Below, piece after piece: positions 20,642 through 32,816 of a DNA stretch of 64,000 nucleotides. This DNA comes from Tipula vernalis (Eukaryota > Arthropoda > Insecta > Diptera > Tipulidae), in contig OY282559.1 in the NCBI GenBank assembly GCA_958295665.1, positions 253,327,461 through 253,391,460 on the forward strand, read 5' to 3'. How positions within the stretch are numbered: position 1 is the stretch's first letter; each line of letters opens with the position of its first letter. The translations under genes and the position numbers were made by a program. A model generated the notes under the pieces. It saw only the letters and a list, made by a program, of their open reading frames with translations. It ran no database searches and had not been told where the DNA came from.

Positions 20642-20880
20642 ATGGAAAATATATTTAATGGGTCTTCGTCTTCGTCATCAGAATCTGGTGAATCAGATTA
20701 CGAGATAATGTTGTCGATACGATCTAAACGTCCTAAGGAATTTCACGATAGAATAGACGTGGAGTTTTACAATAAGGAATAGTTTCGGCGCCGATCCCAG
20801 TTTTCTAAAGAAGGGGTTCGTTATTTGACCAACACCCCCCGGCAAGATCTGGAACATTTAGACGCATATTATCGCTTATG
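20642..20880 (+). pseudogene. PIF/Harbinger transposase N-terminus
   Basis: From the ATG at 20642 the plus strand reads an acidic, serine-rich start (GSSSSSSESGESDYEI), then RSKRPKEFHDRI and, after a TAG stop near 20780, FRRRSQFSKEGVRYLT, the pattern (FR.RF.LSKE...L) that opens HARBI1-type transposases. It is truncated and frame-broken after about 80 codons, so only remnants remain. The assignment rests on this pattern plus the element ends. Confidence 0.6.
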
Positions 20881-21321
20881 ATATCGCATATTAAGTGCAC
20901 CACTCGCTTTCTATTTTATTTATTTCTTGTACAGGAATGCCACAAATCACGATATTTACTAAAGACTAACTCCAACAGAATCAAACTAGCTAGTCGCGAA
21001 TTTGAGATTATGTAGTTATTTTTTCAGTCTGTCACAACACGATTTAAATGCTTTTAGGCTTGTTGCGTTTCGTACATAGCATGATTATCGTAATCTAGAA
21101 TTTGAAACTCGATGAATTTAAAATTCAACAAAAGACAGAAAACTTAAGGGAGAAAGAATTATTTTATGCCATTTTCGATTGAGCCGAAAAAAGCATTCTG
21201 AAGGTGAAACATTTGCTTTTTTTGCTTTTAATTTGTTCGATTGAAGCATATTCGGGGGCACATTTTAGAAATATCGAGTTTTCCGTAGATTTACGCCTCT
21301 TTTACATAAATATGTTTATAG

Positions 21322-23017
21322 CAGTGGCGTAACTAGGTACCCGCAGCACCCGCAGCTGCGGAGGGCCCCTTGGGGCTCACGAGATTTATCGAGAATTTCA
21401 AATTTACAAAACGAAATTTTTAAGAAAAGGTGGTCGTCTAATTTTTAGAGAAAGAAGGAATGATTCCTGTTGCAATAATTTCTTTTCGATTGCTATGAAG
21501 ATGAAAAAGTTTCGACTAGAACCATATGACTCCAAAGAAATAAAAATGCCTTTAGATTCTGACAGATATGTAGAGTTAGAAGACAATTTTCTAAACTCGT
21601 TTAAAATCAAAGCTTTTGCTATCAGAGGATAACGATTTTAGTGTTTGGGTTAATTTATTTGTAAAATACGTTTTGTACTCCAGGTTTAACCCTTTTGCAC
21701 TTCAAATTTAACCTTTTATAAATCAAATTAAGAATTGAGCAAAACAAATTGAAACTTTTACAAATCAAGTTTTAATTAGAAAATATTGAATTTGAGAGAG
21801 ATTGAGATGTACCATTTTGATGTTCATAAAAATCAAGAAGAAATTGTTGAATCTTTCTTATTAGAAAAATATCTAACCGCGACTGAAAACAATTACATGT
21901 TACCTTAATTAGGAGTGCTTTTGTCTTTAGAAAGGGAATTAACAGATACTTGAGCCAAGCCATACAGTCTCTATAGTGAATTAGCGTTGCAATTTTGCAA
22001 TTAGTGCTGGTGTTCTTTTTTGGTTGTTTTTGGCGAGGTTCTCCCGGTTTTTTGAAATTTCCGTCACTTCCCGATTTCATACCTTTCATACCTTCTATTT
22101 TTTTAAATTTCACGAGATTATTGGAGTTTAACATGGAGGCTTAGTTGGTGATTCTTTGTTTCGAAACTATCAGGTTATTCGAGATGTTTTGAGATTATTC
22201 GAGTGTGGTTCGATGTTACTCAAGAATCTTAGAGTCTATTCTAAGAATATTTTTCTTCGATATTTAACCAATTATCCGATACTATTTGAGGGTTCCATTT
22301 GTTTAGCCATACCTTGCTTAGTAGTAGCATTTTGCTTAGTAGGATTAGTAACATTAAGTTATATTTACCTGAATTTTCGAAATATTTCGAAATTTTCGTG
22401 GATTTTCTAAATTTTGACAGGCTTTCCAAAATTATTCATTAATATCCAGATTTTTCAGTATTATTGAAATTGTTCGAGATCAATCGAGATTCACAAAATA
22501 AAGAGATTATTCCAATTTTTCTGTGATTATTCCGCGTTATATTCTAGAATTTTTAAGTTTCCCGACATTTCGAAGATTAAACGAGATTGTTAATGATTTT
22601 CAAATTTATTCGAATTATGTATGACAATGTTCTGCGATTAGCTCTGAGTTTGAGTACTGGCAGAATTACACATACACATAAATCTGAATCGCAATATTTA
22701 GTCATTTTTCGAGATTATGCCAAAATTTCGATATTTCAGGATCTTCTTCCGTTTACATACTTACGGATAAATCGAAATTTGACAATTTTCAGGAATATTC
22801 TTGATATGTATATACTTTGAAAATTTGACATTTTTGAGATTATTTCGATATTCTTGACATTTTATTTAGAAAACGTCATTACGTTTTATTTAAGGCCATT
22901 GCAATGAATCACGTTCTCTTTCGTCTAGTCACGAAATTAGATACTTTTAAATAATGCGAGGCTCGACAATAGAAAGAAATAAGTCTTTATCTAATAAGCA
23001 TTTTAGTTTCGCCACTG
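21322..23017 (+). mobile_element. hAT-like element, copy 2
   Basis: Ends: CAGTGGCGTAAC at the left and GTTTCGCCACTG at the right (reverse complement CAGTGGCGAAAC). Such CAGTGGCG ends are common in insect hAT-type families. The flanking 8 bases (GTTTATAG and ATGGTTCG) do not match as a target duplication. It aligns with copy 1 at 1-4190. On the minus strand, 22134-21772 is open for 120 codons with a lysine-rich start reminiscent of ZBED/ZMYM-type hAT proteins, but this is not conclusive. Confidence 0.6.
21772..22134 (-). pseudogene. possible N-terminal piece of a hAT-type protein
   Basis: 120 open codons inside the hAT-like repeat. Residues about 18-42 are basic (GMKSGSDGNFKKPGEPRQKQ), as at the start of ZMYM-like hAT proteins. 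Downstream parts match copy 1 only with interruptions. No DDE or zinc-finger motif is seen, so this is a low-confidence relic. Confidence 0.3.
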
Positions 23018-23524
23018 ATGGTTCGTAGGTTTATTCTGGTTCTGTTATTTGGCTGATTGGGTGCCGTTTTTAGTTTGAAAACTTATTATGGTCATTGTTT
23101 ATTTAGAAGTATCATTAAATTAATCTCAACATTACTTCGAAAACGAATTTTTTAGATTTTATATTTGCAATTTTCTAGTTTCTTGTATTTTGACAGATAA
23201 CCCACAATCATAAAAGAACAATGAATTGTTCTTGTTCGATTGACGCCGAAATTGAGATTTCTTTTCCATAGAGGGGAAAATACTCAATCCAAAATGACAT
23301 TAGAAAACAAACAAAAAAATGCCTAATATCCCAGCAAGCAGTTATTAATTCGAAAATTGATTTCGAAAATCGCCGGTTTTAGCTTCGTTCAAAATTATGA
23401 CACAAAAAATCCACGGATCTATTTACGTTTAAAATTACCAAAAGTAACCACGGCTAAATCAGTGGATTTTCGAAAACTGTGGATTAATCTGTCGATTTAT
23501 TCTTGTTTAAAAATACGAGCCTAA

Positions 23525-26500
23525 GTGATTTGTGGAAATAAATGAACTCATTTTACATTCTCAATGAGCAAATGGAAAAATAAAAAATGAATTAATAATA
23601 AGTATTAACTTAAATTAAGGCTAGAATTGTCATATTTCAACTTTATGTAAATAAAAATAATCGAAAAACATTAATTCAATGTTAAAGGAATGCCTTAGGC
23701 AGTTTGCGATTAGGCTCCTCTATTCATTTCTTGTTTAATTGGCGTCATTATCATGCTCTTGGACAAGAGAGTCTGGTATCATACCTCCACCAACAGTTCT
23801 CGCTTTTAGAAGCCTAATAACTCATATTTCTCCAGAAATATGAAAACAATTTCATAAACCACAACAATTCCTGTTCTAAATATTTAGAAAAGCTGTTAAA
23901 ACTCCTAATTCAATCCTTACTATAATTTATAACAAAACTTGACCTGGTTTGGATAGGGCGGATTTGAAATCTGAACATAGGCAATGCAGGCAATTTCATG
24001 TCGACTAAAATAAACATGTTATAGAGAATATCTAATAGATCGAATTACATTAATTCCATCGGTAAATTCTGGTCTTTCAATTTCCGCACGTTGAATTCTG
24101 TTTAAGTTATCTACCGTATCACTTGTATTGTTTGGTTCTTCTTTAAGCACAATAGCAGCTATTATTCCTTCCATTATCGTACATCTTCGCGTTGTTTAAT
24201 ATCCAAGATAAACGCGTGTGGAATCTTTAATTGAAAAATAGTTTAAATCAGAAAATAAGACCAGTTTTAATTAAGTTTCGCAAAAAAGCTTTTTATGACA
24301 ATTTCTGGCCATTTAGTTGCATTCTATTTTTAATTATTACTTACGCTTTCTTATTATGTCCTGTTAGCACTTCTTTCAAATTCAGGCTCATTTTTGACGC
24401 AGGACGGTCAGAATATGTTAGGCCATGCAGACAAGCTAAAAATTAAAAGATCTGAAAATGATGTAAAGTTCCAGCGCAACAGTTTATTCGGTCTTTTGAA
24501 AATTAAAGTCTGTGTCTTTCGTATGTTTTATCCTTGGGAATTCGACCATTCTTCCAAATCCCATCCTTTATATTTTTAGATAATATTCGGTTTTAACGGA
24601 ATTTTTCTTTTTACTAATAATGGTGACCACCCCAGGTAAAATGATTTGTGAAACTACGATTTAAACCAACATTTTACGTGATATTCTTAACATTTGCTTT
24701 TTCTGACGATTTTTTCGTTAAAAATGTTAAAAATTAATTTATTTTAAAATTTTATTTTAATTTGCCAATATTTACTTTTTTTAATGTTATATTTTCGCAT
24801 ATAAAAGTTTTCAATACAATTTGTAAAACGATCCTACATTTTGTCCACAAGGCGATTCACACAATTTCAAATATGTGTTGGCAATCAATTTACAAACACT
24901 TTCATTTAATCTGAATGCCCTACAACAGAATCACACAATTAAATATTTTTGTTTTTTGATTTAATTAATAAAATTAATATTGTTTTCTTATTTATTTATT
25001 GATTATTGTGTTTTTTTTTATTTTTGTTTTTTGATCGAATTCGGGCGAAATTATAATGTAACGAAAATAATAAAACCTAAACCAAAAAGATAAAAACTAA
25101 AACCAAAAAAAAAAAAAAACTAACATAAATTTTTTTTTTTTTTTTTAATAAATATATATTTATTAATTAATTATTTTTAGTTTTTTAATTAAATATATAA
25201 CTTTTTATTTTATTTTACTTTTTTCATTCTTCATCAACAAAAAAAATTAAATAATTCTAATCTAAGTCTTGGTGTTGCATAACAGTGAGCTGATCGGATA
25301 TAATTATATATGTACGTATGTTAAACAAAAAAATTAATAACGAACATAAAAATAATTATAAGAGAGAAGTATTTTTTTTTTTCGATCCATATGTAACATT
25401 AATTAATAATTTATCCGACAGTAAAAATAAAAATATTTTTATTTTTTATTTTATTTAATTATAAATAAAAATATACGAGTAGGTATATATTTATTATATT
25501 TTCATTTTTATTTTAATCATAATGATAATTATAATCATAAATATGGAGGTATAAATTTACAATAATTTATTAATTATTCCGTGTTTTTTTTTTTGTTTGT
25601 TTGTTTGTTTTAAATAGGCTTAATTTAGTAGTATATAAAGATAGTTTTTTATTTGTTTTAGTTTAACTTTCAGTTTTTTACAATAGAAATCTGGAAATAC
25701 GCTGGTCTAAATGAAAATATAGTATGTATAAAAAATAAATAAAATTTAGTCGGCAGTGTAAGAAAATTAAAATGGAAATTGTTAACAAAAAAAATAAAAA
25801 ATTATTTTCTCTTTATAATCATCAACATTTTTTGTTTTGTATTTGTTATATAATTTAATATTCTAAATGATTTGACACCAATTTTTTATAATTAAAAAAT
25901 AACATTAAAATTGATAAAACTTACTCTCATGTGGCCTTAAATTAAAGCAGTACTTTAATTTTGACCGTTTTTATGGTTTTCCTAAAGAAAATTTAAAATT
26001 TCTGTTATATGTTAAACGACAATTTGGAGTTTACCGTTTGGATTTGTTTAATATCGTCGAAGGTATCCTGCTAAATTATTTATTGAATCCAAAAGTTAAG
26101 TTGGAGTAAAATTTTAACGACATTGGAATTGGTATCCAGGGGATTATCGCAAATATTTCGGTAATAATCCAATTATGTTAAAATTATATGGATTTCCTCA
26201 GTCATTTTCTTACCTAATTTTGTCATACGAATTTCCATTCAGTTCAAATTTCCCTCTTAATTGTGCTTGAATTTGAAAGGTTTGAAATTAAATGATAAAC
26301 TTTGTTTTCGATAATTTTATAGATTGTTGACTCGAAATCCTTCCTTGAGGGAGTTAACTACGAACTTATAATTTTACCGCAGCATCAGCAAGCTGAGTTT
26401 AAACCAAAGATTATTTACATCAAGCAGGCACTTTGGCCGTAATCAGAAACTCAAACCGGAAAAAACGAAATTTTTGATGAGCCGAAAACTGAAACCAAAC

Positions 26501-27400
26501 GAAATAAATAAAGAATGCTGAAGCGTAACCGTAACCGCAGTTTCATTGGGTTTATTTTGTTCTTTTACAGTTCAGTTTTTGATTTTCTTTTTATTGCCGT
26601 CTTACTTTGAGCATTTTACAACAACAATGCCATGTATTTTCATTCCGGAATGAATAGTTTCAAAACTAGTTTTTGTTGGTATAGAATTATTCTAGGAATA
26701 TTTTTGAAATTTTTTTTTGTTTTTTTATTTAATTTTTAATGTCAATTGATAAAAGTAAAAAGAAAATTATTTTCGGTTTTTATTTTGAGCATAATTTGCA
26801 TTTTTATTTTTATACCAATAACTATTCCAGTGACCAAAGTAAGACGGCATATGTTTAGAATTAAATCTCAATTAATTGTGTTAACTTGTACATTTTGACA
26901 GGAAACGACTTTCGCTATTTGGTATTTGAAACTGTGCTGGAGATCTAATCATAAGAATGTTATCCAATTAATACTAGATGTCAAAGATTTCTAATTCAAA
27001 CGACCGAAATTTAGTCCCGTATTTGGGACCTAGCATTTGCAGTAGCGGTGAGCAAAGCGCGGAGTTTTCTTGTGCTGAATCTCATGTTAACGGACAAAAG
27101 GAACTAGTTCATCCGAACTAGTAAAATACAGTTAGTTTCTGTTACAGTCCTTTCTGTTTAACGCCCACCCATTTCCGCTAACGCGGTACATCTTCAAAGT
27201 GATTTCGGTGCAACGCGGCTAAGAAAATGTAGAAAACCTCGTGCAACTCGACAAAATTGAATTATTTTGTAAAATATTTGCCTGAATTTCATGATTCCCA
27301 TAATGTGATTTCGCACAACGCGACGTATTTCAACTGCATTAACTTATTCCTTCAGTTCAGTTTGAACAGTAAACAAGAACATTAAAATGAGTTTTTATCC
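23525..27400. other. AT-rich, no gene recognised
   Basis: Includes very AT-rich runs at 24950-26000. The frames at 24231 and 24394 lack any recognised domain. Nothing with defined ends was found. Confidence 0.5.
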
Positions 27401-27409
27401 ATCCCAAAG

Positions 27410-27645
27410 GAGCGAAAATGAGTGTGAAGCAGGTAGCAAAATACACAAAAACATCGGTGCCATTTGTATGTATCGAGACTGTGAAAATGTGGATGACTTA
27501 GCGTCATTTTGAAGTTGTTCGAGAATAATCCAACAATAAACCTAAGAAAATTAAAACAAAATCTTTGTGAGAAGCGTGTTTAAGTGTCAATTAACAAAAT
27601 TCGAACGAAGGCTTGGATAATTCGACATTTAAAATAGCTTGACAC
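27410..27645 (+). pseudogene. Tc1-like transposase N-terminal remnant
   Basis: Plus-strand pieces in different frames match the helix-turn-helix part of Tc1/IS630 transposases: VKQVAKYTKTS, then ENVDDLASF, then LFENNPTINLRKLKQNLCEKRV (27517-27580). The catalytic part is absent. It is heavily broken. Confidence 0.45.
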
Positions 27646-27699
27646 AGTATAAACCTTTGTAAATAGTATGACACATCGAAAAAATGCTGTTTTTGGGCA

Positions 27700-28570
27700 A
27701 ACGAAACTGGGGTTTTATGAAGGCAAAGCTAGAGGAAAAGAAATCACGAGCACAAAGCAGATTGTTCGTGTTCTCAAAAACATTTACAAAAACTTTACAC
27801 CAGAATATGCGGCCAAATTACCTAAGTGAAAGCTGCACTACCTGGGAGATGTAATTCTTTAATTGACAACAATGGCGACTGGACTACATAAATTTTTTAT
27901 TGGTTTTAGGCTGGATCTTTTTTTATTATTTTTTACTTGAGTTTTCCGGCTCAATTCAAGTCCATTTTCAAAAGCGTTTTGTTGTTTACAAACTGGAATT
28001 TTCTTTTTATATGGTATACCAAATCGAAAGCAAAACAAAGTATATGAAGAAGGTTTATACTAAAATTTTTCGTTAAAGCCTTTGACAAAAAAACTTTTGG
28101 TAAAATTTACGAACATTTTTTTTTTTTACAAAATATGACTCAATTTTCAAACCATTTTTTGATAAATATCAACTACAATTAAATTTAATAAATATATAAA
28201 AATTATTTCTTAGACAAAACACCAATTTTAGATAAACAACATACGTGATGCCAATATAGGCATAGTCTCCTACAATATTTATTGAACTATCACTGGACTT
28301 TATGTGTAACATTTCTAAAACCGATCTTAAATTTTTTTGTTCTAAAGTTTTTATATTACTCAAATGAAAGCCTTATAAAACCAATAACAAATTTTTAATT
28401 ATATTCAATTATTGGCTCAATAATTATCTAAATAAAAAAAAATATCAATAAACTAGTTGATATTTTTGTTTTATTTAGATAATTATTCAGTTATTGTATT
28501 TTTAATGTTTTCTTTGAGATACTTTCTTGCAGAACTTACTATACATACATACATACGAACATATTGAAAT
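27700..28570 (+). repeat. interspersed repeat shared with 60850-61150
   Basis: 27745-27835 matches 60885-60975 at protein level (QIVRVLKNIYKNFTPEYAAK here, QIVLVLKNIWKDFTPEYAAK there). The later block TTTTCTTTGAGATACTTTCTTGCAGAAC (28508) matches 61090. The middle is longer here. It is an unassigned element that once encoded a protein. The family is not recognised. Confidence 0.5.
28404..28497. repeat. foldback hairpin, ~40-bp arms
   Basis: 28404-28448 (TTCAATTATTGGCTCAATAATTATCTAAATA...) pairs imperfectly with 28457-28497, with a loop of about 8 bases around AAACTAG. It lies inside the repeat shared with 60.9 kb. Confidence 0.7.
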
Positions 28571-29236
28571 TTATATGAAAAAATTGTTTTGTTAATTTTA
28601 AAGCCTTCTTTGAAAGTTTTTAAGCGACCAAAGCATGATTCAACGAAGTTAAAACGGATTGGCGATCAGTCCACCGAATACAGAATTTTTAAATCATCAG
28701 CATGTTTCAAAGCTTCATTCATACAGTTTGTGAGAGCAACCGCTTAAAAAAGCGTAACCCTAAACCGCCAGTTGATCTAAGATCAAGTGAAGGACAATAG
28801 GCTCTAAATCCAGCGCCAAACTTAAAGAAACTGAAAGCCATTAGAAAATCCCCATATAATTCCAATTTAACAAAAGGTAATAATTTGTGATAATTTCGAG
28901 CTCAGAAGTTAATAACATAAATTTCCCATAGAGTAATGTACATTTTTAATATTACGTTTCGACCCCAAGATATTCGTAGACAGAATATGAGAATTTGAAC
29001 AAAGATTAAAACTAAGATTTGTGTTCTCTTATTTGACGTTAATTCACATTCAACGAACTACAAATTTAAAGCAAATTCTAACAGGAATTTTATTTTAATA
29101 GGTTTCAGCGAAGTTTTAAATTTCGCTTAATTAATTCGTGTAATTTTTAATAGGCAACCAGTCCTAAGACCATTTTAAAATTGTTTTACAAATTAACATG
29201 TAGAAATAGGTCCTGTCTATCAATTGGTATCGTTGA

Positions 29237-29580
29237 ATTAGCTTACACAGAAATAAAGCTGTGTGAATGTCATGAAGAAGAAAAATTGTAAGATAATTTG
29301 GGTGTATTAGTATAATTCGCTAATACAACGTGCACAGTACATTCTGTATATATATATATATAGAATATAAATTGTGGTACAATCAGTAATCATAAGCTCA
29401 CCAGTTCGAAACTGAATTAAATCCTCTTATCTTCGCAACATATTAAAATCATATAAAATTTTAAATTTCATTCCATAAATTAAACTCCAATCTAACTGTT
29501 CATATAGTAGGTTTGAACGAAAAAAGCAAGTTTGATTAATGTTTGAATTTGAATTCAATTAAAAATTCACCTTCTGTAAT
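29237..29580 (+). mobile_element. degenerate monomer of the hammerhead-bearing element
   Basis: It follows the 420-bp unit of 17271-18110: TGTCATGAAGAAGAAAAATTGTA, TTCGCTA, the ACATTCTGTATATA hairpin, TTGTGGTA.A.TCAGT, then TAATCATAAGCTCACCAGTTCGAAACTG. The ribozyme segment from stem III 5' through CTGATGA and stem II 5' is deleted, so it keeps GAAA but cannot form a hammerhead. No A-tail is visible. Confidence 0.7.
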
Positions 29581-29899
29581 TTTTGCCAGAATTGGATAAA
29601 ACAATTATAGACATTTAATTTTTTTAAAATACAATTTTTTCGTAACCCTCTTTAAAGTATGTCCCTCTGTGCCGTAAAATGTAATTAAATAAGAAATAAC
29701 TTCATAATATCCGTTTTAAGCCTTAAGTTCCACTTATTGGATTAAGTCGCTTAACTTTGATTTAGGTCATATAGAATAGAATACAACTTACTCCGACTAC
29801 ATAACACGATTCGGCTGGATGATTATTCGCCGCGAGTAAGAATTGTTTGATTATTGGGTCATCAGTTCGATAGGAGGAAGTAGAGAGACCATATAGGGA

Positions 29900-31240
29900 G
29901 TGAGATTTAACAATTTTAAAAATGTTAAATTAAAATAGGAAACATTATAAAAATAATAAAACGTTAAAATAATTATAAAACATTTATTTGTTTTTTTTTT
30001 TTTTTAAATTAATGTAATTAATTAAATTAAAAATTAAAATAATAATAATTTAATAAATATATTATTTATTACTTATTTCATCGTAATTATAATGTATAAT
30101 TATGTAAATAATTAAATAAAATTTTAACAGAAAATATTAATAAAATAAAATTAAATTAAAAATTGTGTATTGTTTCTGTTTTAATTGTGTATTATGTACT
30201 ATTTTATTTATTTATTTTGTTTTTTATTTTAAAATTTTTGTTGTTTCATTCTAAAATCTAAATTGACACATTTAATATTTTTTTTCTAAATATATTTTTT
30301 TTTCGTTTTATTTATTATTTATAGTTCTTTTTTTATTTAAAAATTTATTTTATTTTTTTTTTTTGTTATGTTTTTTTATTTATTAATTTGCATTTGGAAG
30401 CAAATGATTTGATTTGTTTGAATTAATTATATTTTGTGTTACTTGACAGACACTATCATGATATTATCATAATATTGTTTTTTTTTTTTTTGTTTTTTTT
30501 TTTTTGTTAAAAGGCCTTTTTATATACAATGAAATGGTTGTGTGGGCATGTGTTCCTTTTTTATTTAGTCATTATATTTAAATAGGCTTCACGCGTTTGT
30601 TCACTTTTGAGTTTAGAACAATGCTTCCTATAGTATTTCGATAGATGTTTTTGGATATGGTTTTTAGAAGGGAACTAAAAGACGAACAAGATAAATGTGT
30701 TTATGAAGAAGTCGATGAACTGTTTCGACTAGCCAACCTGTTCTGATGGAATACCATAGACACAGATTGTTTAATTATAGTAAGAAATAAGTACAGTGTA
30801 TCTAAAAAGTAACAAAATGTGCCATGTGCTATAGGAGGCATTGACAAAAATAAAAAATGCTCGGTTGGTAATTCAACAGCTTCGTGGATAAAGCAGATTC
30901 TCGGTTTTTACTCTTGGGTTATACATTTTATTCTATATATTTGTTTTATAATTAATTTTTAATCGAAATAAAAAGTTTTTTTTGTTTATTTATTAAAAAT
31001 TAGTTTTTTAGCTTAAAACTTCATATTTCTTTAAATTACATCTAGATAAATACTTTTTTGTTGGTTTTGTTTACGGGATGGGAACGCATGTTATTAGTTC
31101 TGGATCGTTTATTATGTATGTATGTATATGTGTTTGTTTGGCTATGTGTGTGTTTACGTTGATTTAAGTGTCCTTACACTTGAGTTTAGCTAGCGGTTCT
31201 TTTAAACGATTCGGCTCAATGAAACACGACCGAGATCGTA
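29900..31240. other. AT-rich stretch downstream of Gprk1
   Basis: Very AT-rich from 29930 to 30500. On the minus strand this is 3' flanking/UTR of the kinase gene. Several AATAAA-type signals exist on that strand but cannot be ranked by eye. No other gene seen. Confidence 0.5.
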
Positions 31241-31250
31241 AAAGCAACCG

Positions 31251-32816
31251 CTAGTTGGAACCATTCGTATTTTTTGGCGGTAGGCTTGGCCCAGTGATTA
31301 CTTGACGACCATCGGTGCCGTAAATTTTACCTGCTTTTTTAGCCATTGAACCTAGAATTTCTTGTGATTGTTTGTGTGCGGTGCGTAATGAAAGAGCCCA
31401 TTCTTTTAGACCGATTTCATCCTAGAACGAATTGAAATGTTAGTACTCTTTGGCACATTTATTACAACCAAAAAAAAATAAGGCACACTTACCGGATTTG
31501 TTAAAATAAGCCGTCCTTCTTTTAATCTAATTTGTATACACTGTTCATTTTTGTATTGAACAAAATCAGCTGAAACTTCTTCTATTTGATCCATAAATAT
31601 GAGTTCTGGCTTTGTACTGGTACTTTCTGTATGTAATTCTAATCTGTAAGAACAAAGAATAAATTATGTTTAGGCAATAAGGCTAGCAGTCGCAAACTAT
31701 TCAATGTGTCATTGGTGAAATCATTCTTCATTCCACTAGCTGTAAATCTCACCAGATTGAATACCATACCAATTCGAATGTATAAGATTCGTGTTTGGGC
31801 ACAGGTTGAGTATTGGCAATTTTTGAGATCGATGGGATTGATAGACAATGAACTAACGCGGGTGAACGGAGCTAGAAAAGGTCCTGTAGTATGTTGGTGT
31901 AGTATGTAGTATTTTTGATAATCTTAGAACCTATATACGATAGTACAAAGTAACCGGAAAGAAATGCAGGGTATCCATGAACTTACTCGGGAGATCCTAG
32001 GAGGTGACTGATAGGAATCATTTATTATTTGAGATGGCTGCAATTTTTAGGCGATATCTAAATACGGCACAAAAAAAATATTAAGATTGAACCAAGGCAT
32101 ACAGAAGAAGCAACCATTTTTTCAAAAATAATTTTTACCAACTTTTATAATTTGTATATTTTCAACTTTCATGCTTGTATTACTATTATAAAAGAATTAG
32201 AAACAAAATAAATATAAGGTACACGACTTGCAATTGATTAGGAAGTTTTATTGGTCTAATGTAAAATTTTGACAATGTTGTAGAATTTCACAATGTCGAA
32301 AATATTCTTTCACAATCATTCAATTAACAAACTCAATAATCACAACGCCTATTAAATTGGATTAATTAAAATGATTTAGTATTAACTTACCTATTTGGAT
32401 ATAGCTTAGCGTAACGTGTTTGCCATACAGATGCAAATGCTCCACCCAGTTTCTTAATATAACCATGTAACATACAATCGGACTCCTTTTCATCAGCATC
32501 GAATCGTTGCTTTTGTTTCGATTTTCGTTTTAGTTCCACTTTATCCGCTTCTGCGTTTACTGTTTCGAATACCGTTTCGGCGATTTCTTGTTGCCATCTC
32601 TCAGAAATTGTTAACGGAAAATAACGATACAGTTCTTGATCTGTTTCAGTTAATTTTATTCCTTTTGTATCTTCTTCGTCGAATGATCCAATATCGAATG
32701 CATCGGCTGCGTTTACTTCGCCCCGCGGTGGTATCAAAGGTGGTGTGTATTTTTGTATATAAACCTGTTGCCAATCGATCCCGGTGAAAAATGGATGCTC
32801 TTTTACCTCATCGGCC
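31251..32816 (-). CDS. Gprk1: Gprk1 exons: kinase tail and PH domain
   Basis: Exons 32816-32391, 31643-31493 and 31421-31251. They start with [15 protein letters not shown], then the AGC tail [20 protein letters not shown]. The PH domain runs from [11 protein letters not shown] to the [12 protein letters not shown] helix, followed by AGKIYG and the C-terminal NGSN. The PH domain of GRK2-class kinases binds phosphoinositides and G-beta-gamma. The 747-bp intron splits the PH domain after LYPNR. Confidence 0.92.

Larger units (their letters stand above)
20402..23521 (+). mobile_element. PIF/Harbinger element containing a nested hAT-like element
   Basis: The left end GGCCCGTAATTTTAAACGAGGA and the right end (reverse complement GGCTCGTATTTTTAAACAAGAA) are inverted repeats. 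Each is flanked by TAA (20399-20401 and 23522-23524), the 3-bp duplication type of Harbinger elements. The plus strand near the left end encodes a Harbinger-like N-terminus (20642). The insertion at 21322-23017 splits it. No DDE catalytic region could be recognised in what is left. Confidence 0.7.

Noticed and set aside
26475..26500. Another hammerhead at TTGATGAGCCGAAAACTGAAACC
   Set aside because: The core words are present, but there is no room for stem II and no complementary stem III upstream.
29790..29890. A further member of the hammerhead family (CGCCGCG, TTTGATTATT, TCATCAGTTCGAT)
   Set aside because: Short words only, no CTGATGA and no GAAA; too decayed to claim.
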